A stretch of DNA of 64,000 nucleotides from Halicephalobus mephisto (Eukaryota; Nematoda; Chromadorea; Rhabditida; Panagrolaimidae). Below, piece after piece: positions 55,274 through 64,000 of the stretch. A program made the position numbers and the translations under genes. The notes under the pieces were generated by a model that had not been told where the DNA came from, searched no databases, and saw only the letters and a program-made list of their open reading frames with translations. The stretch covers positions 1 through 64,000 of the forward strand of contig SWDT01000049.1 in NCBI GenBank assembly GCA_009193035.1, read 5' to 3'. Each line of letters opens with the position of its first letter. Within the stretch, counting starts at the first letter, position 1.

Positions 55274-57999
55274 ATGGCTGCAGCAGAACCTCTGGCAGGA
55301 TTAGAGACGGATTCCAAATTGGCTTTCGATATCCGTGCCTTCAATACGCCGAATTTCAATGTTGAACGATTTCTCGACAGAACTCGTCACAGTGCTTCCT
55401 TGGACGAGATCCACAAAGATCTCCGGACATGTCTGCAGGATATCCAGTCCCGGATGGTGACTTTGATCAACGACGACTACACGGACTTTGTTAAACTTTC
55501 GACCAGTCTCCACGCCCTCCACGACGCCAAACAAGGATTGTCCGGTTCTCAAGAGGTAATTTTTGACTTTCCATATATCAATCTTAATTCCTTCTTCCAG
55601 ACAGCCTGGAGCGATTATGAGAAATCTACGACTGAAGCTGGGAAGTTGGTTTCTTTGGTGACTCAGAAGCTGGACGAGATCCAAAAAAGCCGACTTGATC
55701 AGTTCCAGAAGGCCCTTCAGTTGGCCAGAGTAACTGCCGTCAAGAACCTCCACAACGATCTGCAGGAAAAACCCCGATTTGCTGATCTTCTCTGGCTCGG
55801 GAAAGTAAAAGAACACGTGGCTGTTCTCAGAACGACGTTGTTTATTTCGACTAAGATTGAATGTTCCTCTGTTGTTTCCAATTACTCCCGGAAATTATTC
55901 GAAGACCTGAAAAAACAGCTGCGGCCATTTCTGGAGTTCCAGAATAGCTCTAGTCTGAAAGCTAAGGCCCTGATTTTGGACATCTTGATCGACATCGAGG
56001 CCGTCGGGAACGCCGCCGATTTCGTCACAAAAACGATTTGTCCGATCCCGAATTTCGAAGGGAAAGCCGACGTCAGAATGAAGTCCTGGATCGATGTTAT
56101 TAATCAAAAACAAGTCGAAATTGATTCTGCTATTTTTGAATCTGATTTGTCCGAAAATTCAAAATCGAAACTCCAGAATTTTTACAGAAATTGTATTTTA
56201 TCTTCTTTGATATCCGTTTTCGCCGAAAAAATTCGACCAACATTGTTGCCGATAAATCCCAAAATTTTCCGAGAATGTTTTTATTTGATGAATTTTTTCA
56301 TCCAGAAATCCCCGGACAAGATGAAATTTCCGAATTATTGGAAAACATGGATCGACGATTTTCCCATCAGTGCTTATATCCGATTTCATTCTTTATCTCC
56401 TGTTGAAAAATTTCGAGATTCTTTAAAAATCGAAAATTTGAAAATTATTGAAACCAAAAATGGGCCTATTTTTGAAACTTCTGGAGCGTTTTTGGAAGTC
56501 GTCAAAATTCTTCTCGACGATGAAGTCGTGTTGAAAAATGCCAGACATGTATTTTTTTCTGAAGCTTATAAGCAGCTAGTGGATTACCTAGATTGGACAG
56601 AACAATTAAAAGAGTAAGTTATTTAAGTACTTTTTATTTAAAAATTACAAATTCACGTCGGAACGATTTCGTAAAAAGTTAATTTTTTATTTTGATAACA
56701 TCATGATTAAAGTTTTGTAAGTTTCTAGAATTCATAGAATTTTCTAAAATTAAGTTTTAGAGGGTTCTAATAAGTTCAAAAAATTCGTGTTGGGACTATT
56801 TCATAAAAAAATTCATTTTTTATCTTCATAATAACATGAATAAAATTTTGTTGAATCTTTTAAAATTCATAGAACTTTGAAATTAATAGTTTTAGAAGTT
56901 TGTAATAAGTTCCAAAAATTCGTGTCGGGAAAATTTCGTAAAAAAATTCATTTTTTATTTTTATAATAACATGAATAAAATTTTCTAGAATCCTCCAGAA
57001 TTTACAAAACTTTCTAAAATTAAAAATTTTAGAAGTTTGTAATAAGTTCAAAAAATTCTTGTTGGGACAATTTCGTAAAAAGTTTATTTTTTTTAAATAA
57101 TTTAATACTTTTTTATGATGATTTATTTTTAGTTACTTGCTGTCATGTCCGGAGGTCCTTCCTGACGGTTCACAAAAGTGGTTTGCTCTGGTTGTTGGTG
57201 GACAAAATCTCCTTCGAAGTCTGGACGAATTTTCGAAATTAGGCCATGAATTTTTCGTTAAATGTGCTCCAGAATCCGACATTCAAAATGTTAATTTAAT
57301 CAAGGAAAATTTTAACAATTGTTGTAATTACTGTAAGGACCAAATTCGTCGACATTGTGAAATGTTCGAAATATCCCTAAATAACGCCATATTTGATCGT
57401 TTGTCGAAGGAAGTCCAGGCCGTTTCTGAAGTTCCGAAAGTTTATCGATGGACGAAACACCCGGCTCCTGTTTCGCATTCTGGATACGCAACAAAAGTCG
57501 AAGATTACTTAAAAGAAGTGGAAGAAAAATCAGTTGTTTCCGGCTGGAACTCAGGTACAATTCAAGAAATCCAATTTGCAGCTTTAGAAAGAAGTTTGAG
57601 GATTTTCCACACGAAAGCAAGCGAGGTAATTTTTATATAATTTTATATATAAAAAAACAGAAATTTTTCATACATATTTTATATAAAAAAACAGAAACTT
57701 TTCATATATGATTTATATATAAAAGTTGAAAATTTCCATTGTAATTTTATATATAAAATCGAAAATTTTAGGTATTGGATTCAGTGGAACAAATTGGATC
57801 GAGTTTACTGAGGTTGAAGAAGAAACAAACCCCGACTCCGTCGGATGGCTCTACTGTGGAGACGGATGAAGGCAAAATGAAAAAACAAATAGCTCTAGAT
57901 GTTAAATTTTTCCTCCAAATTACGAAAGAAAACGAAATTTTCAAAGAAGTAACCGAAGTACTGGAAAAATTACTAACACGGGCAGAGGCGGATTTGTGA
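55274..57999 (+). CDS. COG2: COG2, conserved oligomeric Golgi complex subunit 2
   Basis: COG2 is part of lobe A of the COG tether, which acts in retrograde intra-Golgi traffic. Exons: 55274-55555, 55601-56613, 57133-57625 and 57772-57999, giving 671 residues (human 738). The N-terminus carries the best match (FNVERFLDRTRHSASLDEIH, MVTLINDDYTDFVKLSTSLH), comparable to human DVDHFV, LEELRDDL and ELINKDYADFVNLSTNL. The rest is helical, as expected for a CATCHR-type protein. The first intron is only 45 bp, a multiple of three and free of stops (it would read VIFDFPYINLNSFFQ), so retention would add 15 residues. I treat it as an intron because it has GTAATT and a TTCTTCCAG end. No AG acceptor lies close to the ATG. 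Confidence 0.9.
56640..57095. repeat. 136-bp repeat in COG2 intron 2, inverted relative to CEP104-like intron 1
   Basis: AAATTCGTGTTGGGACTATT and ATTCATAGAACTTTGAAATT recur near 56781, 56916 and 57053. The reverse complement matches 52600-53020. Confidence 0.85.
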
Positions 58000-58957
58000 T
58001 TGATATGTATTTTTTGTAATTGTGGAATTGGGCCAAATACAGATGGATTGGATAAGATAGATTATCAGCTGAGAGGGATCTCGTAGGTCGAAGTTGGTTG
58101 GAGAGAGTTGGTGTAATTGGGAAGGACAAAGGTTGGACATAAGATAGATAATCAGCGTAGGCCAAGGTTGGTTGGAGAGATTTGTGTATTTTTAGGTGAT
58201 ATAAGTAAGTTAAAGTAGGTTACAACATGAATGGTGATTTTAGGCCAAGTTTATTTGATGGAAAAACTGATTTTTAGTTTTCATAATTAAATTGGAATGC
58301 AGGTTAGATACTGGACAGTTAATATTATGAATTTAAGTGAGCAAATTTGTCTGTTAATTTTCATATAATTGAGTTAAAACAGATTGGATAGCGGACAGAT
58401 AATCAGTGAAGACCAAACTTATTTGATGGAAAAACTGATTTTTAGTTTTCATAATTAAATTGGAATGCAGGTTAGATACTGGACAGTTAATCCATTATGA
58501 ATTTAAGTGAGCAAATTTGTCTGTTAATTTTCATATAATTGAGTTAAAACAGATTGGATAGCGGACAGATAATCAGTGAAGACCAAACTTATTTGCTGAT
58601 GGAAAAACTGATTTTTAGTTTTCATAATTAAATTGGAATGCAGGTTAGATACTGGACAGTTAATCCATTATAAATTTAAGTGAGCAAATTTGTCTGTTAA
58701 TTTTCATATAATTGAGTTAAAACAGATTGGATAACGGACAGATAATCAGCTGTAGGCCAAAGTTGGTTCAATGAAGAGAGTTGTCTGTCTGTCAGTGGAC
58801 CACATGATTGGGTTCCGCGTGCGCACGCCGGGAACTGGAACTGCAGCAGCGAGCAATAATTTTTAAGACTTTTACATCTACCACAAAGCCGCATCTGACG
58901 GTACAGAAATCTGTCACTAATTATTTTTATATTGATTTTTCGACATTGTTGAAACAG
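58000..58957. other. Intergenic region with a 165-178-bp tandem repeat
   Basis: Three copies at 58235-58745 carry GATGGAAAAACTGATTTTTAG, TGGAATGCAGGTTAGATACT and GAGTTAAAACAGATTGGATA. 58800-58880 is unusually GC-rich (CCGCGTGCGCACGCCGGGAA) and may be the RAB39 promoter. The acceptor GAAACAG at 58951-58957 is 2 nt before the RAB39 ATG. Confidence 0.6.
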
Positions 58958-58959
58958 AT

Positions 58960-60057
58960 ATGGATATTAGTACCGATTTTGGTCCTATGTACCATTATCA
59001 GTATCGGATCATTCTTATTGGAGATTCCACCGTCGGCAAATCCAGTTTATTGAGATATTTCACAGAAGGCAGACATGCCGAAATCAGTGATCCTACTGTA
59101 GGGGTGGATTTCTACGCTAGAATGGTGGAAGTGAAGCCGGGATTAAGAGTCAAACTCCAACTTTGGGACACCGCAGGACAGGAGAAATTCAAATCCATCA
59201 CGAGATCCTACTATAGGAACTCCGTCGGAGTCATCGTCGTGTACGACATCACAAATCGGAAAACATTTCAGCACATCCAGGATTGGCTCTCCGAAGCCGA
59301 AGCCAACGTCTCCGGGCCCGACCCTTCTCAGTGCGTGTTCCAGATAATCGGCCACAAAGCGGATCTCGAAAAAGACCGGGAAGTCCTCTATGAAGAAGGA
59401 GAGTACTTCGCCAAGTACCACAAGATAAAATTCATCGAAACTAGTGCTCTCTCGGGTGAAAACGTCAATGTAAGTCCGTTTCATATATCAGTTTTATTTT
59501 TAATGATTATTTTCGCTTACAATATTTCTCATATATAAAACCAATTTTTAAAAACATTTAATTACGAAAATCGAGTTTTTAAAAACATTTAATATATGAA
59601 AACTATTTTTAAAATCTACTCGATATAAAAAACCAATTTTTTCGAATATCTTTCATATATAAAAATCAATTTCGGATGTAATTGATATATGAAACCCAAT
59701 TTTTAGAAAATATTCTCAATTCTAAAAACCAATTTTTAAAATTAGATATAAAAATCCTTTTTTAAGGTGTTTGGTATATGAAATTTTAATTTTTTAAGGT
59801 GTTTGATATATGAAATTTATATTTTTTAAGGTGTTTGATATATGAAATTTATATTTTTTAAGGTGTTTGATATATGAAAGTTGTTTCAGGAAGCTTTTAT
59901 GATGATAGCTAGGGAGATTAACCACAGATTCGAGACTGGAGCTTTGAGACTCCAGGACGGATGGGACGGGATCAAAAACGGGCTAATGAGGACTCAATCA
60001 ATAACCCTCTCGGACTTCTCCGGAGAAGGCCCTCCACCTAGCAACTGTTCGTGTTGA
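58960..60057 (+). CDS. RAB39: RAB39-type small GTPase
   Basis: This Rab GTPase acts in endosome/Golgi and autophagy-related traffic. Two exons, 58960-59469 and 59890-60057, give 225 residues. P-loop GDSTVGKSSL, switch I DPTVGVDF, WDTAGQEKF and ETSA are present. The G4 box is GHKADL rather than NKxD; this GHKxD form is typical of RAB39. The C-terminal LQDGWDGIKNG also matches the RAB39 IQDGWEGVKSG segment. The protein ends CSC, suiting double geranylgeranylation. A CAG acceptor sits only 2 nt upstream of the ATG. The neighbour WDFY2 is also its neighbour in C. elegans as far as I recall (rab-39 and wdfy-2 on cosmid D2013). Confidence 0.95.
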
Positions 60058-60446
60058 AGACGGATCTGGATTAGATCCTTTTTGCCTTTAGGTCTGTCTC
60101 AGGTGTTTTTAGTCAACTGAATCCAAGTCTTTCTGTTGAAAATTTGCCCGAAATCCGGTGTCTTACCTTAACTTTACCTTGTACAATGTACCTAAAAATT
60201 ACGCATTTTATTTGGTTAAAAAAATTGTAATTTTTTCATATATGGAATTTTTATGGTTAATTTGCCATAGAATACTTTTTAAAAAAGGGCGCGAGAGTCG
60301 GAATCTTTTGAAATGCCAGTTGACTTGACTGGCTAGAAAACTCTGAGTACGTTTTGACTGGCCTGCGTTGGGGGCCGGTTGAAACTTATCGATTCCGGCT
60401 TCTCGTCTCCGTCATGCTTCGGGAACTTCGATCCGCTGGATTTCAG
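60058..60446. other. Intergenic region between RAB39 and HP1
   Basis: It holds the RAB39 3' flank and a GC-richer segment from about 60290 (CCAGTTGACTTGACTGGCTAG, GGGGGCCGGTTGAAAC) up to a GGATTTCAG acceptor at 60438-60446. No separate gene is seen. Confidence 0.55.
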
Positions 60447-60464
60447 GCACAAGATCCGGGTATT

Positions 60465-61983
60465 ATGGTTCGACAGAAAAACAAAACTAAAAACGATGAT
60501 GATTTATTTATTATTGAGTGCATTGTTGACAGAAGACGAGTAGACGGACGACTCCAGTATTTGGTGAAATGGAAAGATTATCCTTCGTAAGTTTCTTAAA
60601 AATCAAATTTGATATATTATTATTGCATATTTCGTGCAAGTAGAATACCCGGGAGAATGAGGAAAATTATATAAACTTTCATATATGAATTTAGGTACAC
60701 AGCAGAAGGTAATCATCGACGCATTGCCACTTGACTAATGAGCTGGATTTTTGTATTTTTTAGACCGACCCTGTATGGATCTAGATATATCTACTAAGAT
60801 CTAATTCGAAAGTATAGGAACTAGGTGATTTTTGGAAAAACCTAGACCAGTCTAAAAGGACTTAGGGACATGTTGATGCGGAGAGTTGCCCAACATTCTG
60901 AAATTATCAGATCGATTTAATAAGGATTATATCCGAAATGCGAGAGTGCAAAGTGATTTGAAAGGCCTAGAACAGAAGCGCATTGATGTGAGGAGATAGT
61001 TGGATGTTTTAGAATGACCCCGGCCAATAGCAAAATCTAAATTAAAATCTTGAAAGAATTACTGGGCATTCTAGGTCTCAAATCAGGCCTAGAAGGGTTT
61101 AAGTCAGCCTAACAGGACCTAGATCAATCTGACAGGACCTAGATCAGCCTGACAGGACCTAGATTAACATGATAGAACCTAAGTTAGCCTGACAGAACCT
61201 AGATTAATATGATAAAACCTAAATCAGCCTGACAGGACCTAAGTCAGTTTAAAAGTACCTAATTTAAAATTATAAAAAAGTTATCGGATATTGTGGAATT
61301 TTCTTTAAATATTCAAAAATAATAAACGTTTTAGAAGCCATAACACTTGGGAAGATGCCAGTAATATTGCCCATTGTCGGGAAATTCTCGCTGAATTCAA
61401 AGAACACAGAATACAAGAAGGATTCGATGATTCTGAAGATGAAACACCTGTGGTACCTCCTCCATCTCAGAAAAAACGAAAATCAAGAAAAAGAAAAACG
61501 GATGATCAAAATCCACTTTTAAATGAACAATCAAAAAAAAATCAAAAATTAAAAAATCCCAGATTAATAATTAATCTTTCAAATGCTACAGAAATAATTG
61601 CAGCGAGTTACTGTAGATCTGGAAAATTTTTTTGTGTACAATTTTCAGATGAATCAAAATATTGGGTATCAAATGAAGAATGTCGAAAATATCTACCACA
61701 ATTATTACTTGATTTCTACGAAAATTGTACCGTATTTATGGAATCAGAAAATCCTAAAACTAAAAAATCCAATGATAAAATTAAAAATTATGAATATAAT
61801 AATCAATTAAATTCTTCATCATCTATTATTGATCAATATCCAGAAAATGATGAAAAAGATTTAATTATTGAAGAAGCTACATTTGAACAACAAATTTCAT
61901 TTTCTTTATCTCCGAATTTTTCTCAACAAGATCAACAATTAAGATCCGAATTTTTAGAATCTGAAACTGCCAGATTATCCTGA
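60465..61983 (+). CDS. HP1-like protein with chromo and chromo-shadow domains
   Basis: Heterochromatin protein 1 binds methylated histone H3K9 and dimerises through its shadow domain. Two exons, 60465-60586 and 61335-61983, join in phase and give 256 residues. The chromodomain is FIIECIVDRRRVDGRLQYLV, then KWKDYPSSHNTWEDASNI and REILAEF, with the W and Y of the aromatic cage present and F at the first cage position. A basic hinge follows (QKKRKSRKRKTDD). The shadow domain is NATEIIAASYCRSGKFFCVQ, then PQLLLDFYEN, matching the PQxVIxFYE signature. A long Asn/Ser/Glu-rich tail ends the protein. The ATG was chosen 18 nt after a TTTCAG acceptor (60441-60446); the upstream open frame lacks a better ATG. 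C. elegans homologues are hpl-1 and hpl-2; which is closer is not clear. Confidence 0.88.
61090..61265. repeat. 20-bp tandem in the HP1 intron
   Basis: AGCCTGACAGGACCTAGATC, with variants (ATGATAGAACCTAAGTT), repeated about seven times. Simple minisatellite. Confidence 0.85.
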
Positions 61984-62217
61984 AAATCCAAAAAACCCCA
62001 AGTCTTTTCAAATTTCCACTTCGTGCAGAGCATTTTTAAAAATTTAATAATTATCAGAATTCTAATTTGATATATAAAAATTTGGTGATTATTTGACAAG
62101 AAAATAAAAAATTCTTTTTGCATCATATTCAAGCCAGTGATTCCTTCGAAGCACGATTAATAATAGACTTAATAAATAAATCGGAATAAATATGTCTGGC
62201 TTCCAATCGGAACGAAA

Positions 62218-63736
62218 TTATAGCATTTTGGAAACGTTCCAAATCATGATTGATCTGTCAGCTCCTACGGCAACAAGACGACCGAGTTGTTCTTGAAGAT
62301 GCATTATGGTAATGGATTTGTTCAATTCGGATTGGACTGCGAGGGGAGTTAAACTGAAAAAATTACATGAAAAATAAATATTTTACAAATAACTCGACAC
62401 CAATTTCCGAAATTTTCCAAGAAATTTTAAAATTCGTTGTTTCAGAAACTCCATGGATTCTGGGAGATTTTAGAAGATTCTACAGAATCGTGATCGCACT
62501 ATTGTAAAAAATAAAAAATTCTAAAATCTTCTGGAATTTTTAATTTTTTTGAAATTTTCAAAGAATTTAAAAATTTTCCGATATTTTCTAAGATTTCAGA
62601 ATCCCCAAAAATTATAAATTTAAAATCTAAAATTTAACTATGAAAATCTAAAAATAAAAATCCCTAAAATTTGAAAGTTTTGGAAAATTAAAAATTTTTC
62701 GGTATTTTCTAAGATTTCAGAATCCCCAAAAATTATAAATTTAAAATCTAAAATTTAACTAATTATGGAAATCTAAAAATAAAAATCCCTAAAATTTGAA
62801 AGTTTTGGAAAATTAAAAAATTTTTCGGTATTTTCTAAGATTTCAGAATCCCAAAAATTATAAATTTAAAATTTAACTAATTATGAAAATCTTCAAAAAA
62901 CTCACTCAAATTGTTCCGGATATTGTTCCATTTTAGTGTGGCAAGTTTTGCAAATTCTGGCTTTCTTCTCAAATCCCATTGCTGGAAAAACAGTAAAATG
63001 ATTACAGCAATTTCCACAAACAGATTGACCACAGGTTCTGCAGTGATGTCGACGGACTCCAACTATTTTTCTGTCCCACATAACTCTAACATTCCAGAAA
63101 AACGGTACATCACAAAGTTCACATTTGTCGTTATCGTGCCAGCCAGGGGCCATGATTCTTTTCGCCTTCAGGTCCCAGCACACCAGATGACCTGAATCGT
63201 CGACGGAAAAGAGTCTGGCAGCGTCCTGGGCCAGTACTAGAGAACTCAATTTAGAATCATGTCCATTAAGTTCGTAGCAATTTCCTTTTTGTCCAGCAAT
63301 ATCCCACATAATAACAAGGGTATCAGCAGATCCGGAAAAAAGCTGTCCACGACGGGAATCCCAGGCCAGACAGGTGATTCCAGCAGAGTGAGCAGACAGC
63401 TTGCTGACCAATTGAGCCGAATTCCCGACAATCCTCAAAATGAAAATAGATCCATTATAGTCTCCCACGAAGCAAATTTTCGAATCAGGATCAAATTCCA
63501 AAGTCGTACACATGGAGTCAATTACGTAACTTCCGATTTTAGCTCCAGTATCGGCACAATGCCAAACGATAGTTTTGTCCTTGCTACAACTGAACAGCAT
63601 TCTGGCCGAGTTCGACATCAGAACTCCAGTAACGGGCATAGTATGAGCTCCCCAATGGCGTTTTTGCTGGACACTGTTCATATCAGCGGAAACTTGGTAT
63701 TCGTAAACAGATCCATTGACCATTCCAACAAGCAGG
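62218..63736 (-). CDS. WDFY2: WDFY2-like WD40 and FYVE protein, 3' part
   Basis: This WD40 protein with an inserted FYVE finger binds PI3P on early endosomes. Two minus-strand exons are in the window: 63736-62906 and 62353-62218, joined in phase. They give about 322 residues, starting in mid-frame (LLVGMVNGSVYEYQV). WD repeats include VTGVLMSNSARMLFSCSKD, ITCLAWDSRRGQLFSGSAD and RLFSVDDSGHLVCWDL. The FYVE finger starts WHDNDKCELC and includes RRHHCRTCGQSVCGNCC and KKARICKTC, so the PI3P-binding WxxD, RxHHCR and RIC boxes are present. After it comes the last WD repeat (GRLVAVGADRSIMIWNV). The order WD40-FYVE-WD40 is the WDFY2 layout. The 5' exons must lie past 64000. It converges on the HP1 gene with a 234-bp gap. 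Confidence 0.93.
62560..62890. repeat. Tandem repeat of about 125 bp in the last WDFY2 intron
   Basis: TATTTTCTAAGATTTCAGAA and AAAAATCCCTAAAATTTGAA recur in three copies. Confidence 0.8.
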
Positions 63737-63743
63737 CTAGAAT

Positions 63744-63915
63744 TGATTAAGGTAAATTAATCATAATATTATAAAAATCATATATGAATTTTTAGGATAA
63801 AAGTAATTTAGGTAAATTGATCATACTATTATAAAAGTCATATATGAATTTTTAGGATAAAAGTAATTTAGGTAAATTAATCATAATATTATAAAAATCA
63901 TATATGAATTTTTTA
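63744..63915. repeat. Tandem repeat of about 63 bp at the window end
   Basis: About two and a half copies of GGTAAATTAATCATAATATT, then TCATATATGAATTTTTAGG and ATAAAAGTAATTTA, within the WDFY2 intron. The rest to 64000 is AT-rich with no exon seen. Confidence 0.85.
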
Positions 63916-64000
63916 AAAATTATCTCGATGGAAATTTCTAGAACTTTTTAGCATCTAAAGTAGTTAAAAACTCTCGTTTTTGATGAATATTCTGTGTTGA

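Noticed and set aside
1..64000. Transposase, reverse transcriptase, integrase or viral open frames
   Set aside because: No such protein motifs were seen in any reading frame supplied; the mobile-looking DNA here is all non-coding.

Overview
The window is a stretch of nematode nuclear genome. The case for a nematode rests on an exact 22-nt copy of the SL1 spliced leader at 18918-18939, TTTCAG/TTTTAG acceptors 2-35 nt upstream of many start codons (the layout expected for trans-splicing), introns as short as 41-45 bp, same-strand gene pairs 130-140 bp apart that look like operons, a tyrosinase with C-terminal ShK domains, and neighbouring rab39 and wdfy2 genes. Non-coding DNA is very AT-rich and filled with tandem and inverted repeats. 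I cannot name the genus. All exon models below were joined by hand from splice signals and reading phase. None was checked against RNA or a database.

Left third (1-22 kb): a repeat-rich stretch, then SAMHD1 (+), which converges on an SKP2-like F-box/LRR gene (-). An ITFG1/linkin gene (-) follows. FAM136A (-) lies just upstream of ITFG1 and probably forms a two-gene operon with it. Next come a large secreted EF-hand protein with a Thr-rich repeat core (+), a gene-poor stretch with the SL1 relic and dispersed repeats, and a calcyphosin-like EF-hand gene (+).

Middle (22-50 kb): an SLC1 glutamate transporter (+), a tyrosinase-ShK gene (+), a histidine acid phosphatase (+) with a decayed SL1-like sequence in its leader, and a small secreted Cys-rich protein (+) split by a 2.8-kb intron. 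These are separated by long arrays of 67-bp, 93-95-bp, 156-bp, 36-bp and 302-bp repeats.

Right third (50-64 kb): gene-dense. RPA2 (-) lies 138 bp upstream of a short CEP104-like gene (-), a likely operon. It is divergent from COG2 (+) across a 385-bp promoter holding two copies of a TTTCGCGC element. Then follow RAB39 (+), an HP1 protein with chromo and chromo-shadow domains (+), and WDFY2 (-), whose 5' exons lie beyond the window.

Most genes are housekeeping: dNTP control and DNA replication (SAMHD1, RPA2), cell-cycle ubiquitination (SKP2), Golgi and endosome traffic (COG2, RAB39, WDFY2), mitochondria (FAM136A), chromatin (HP1) and cilia (CEP104-like, calcyphosin-like). Cuticle or secreted functions are tyrosinase, the EF-hand/Thr-rich protein and the small Cys-rich protein. 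The most unusual signals are the SL1 relics, a recurrent TTTTGGCGTT element upstream of two minus-strand genes, an intronic array of perfect heat-shock elements, and several inverted-repeat pairs around exons.
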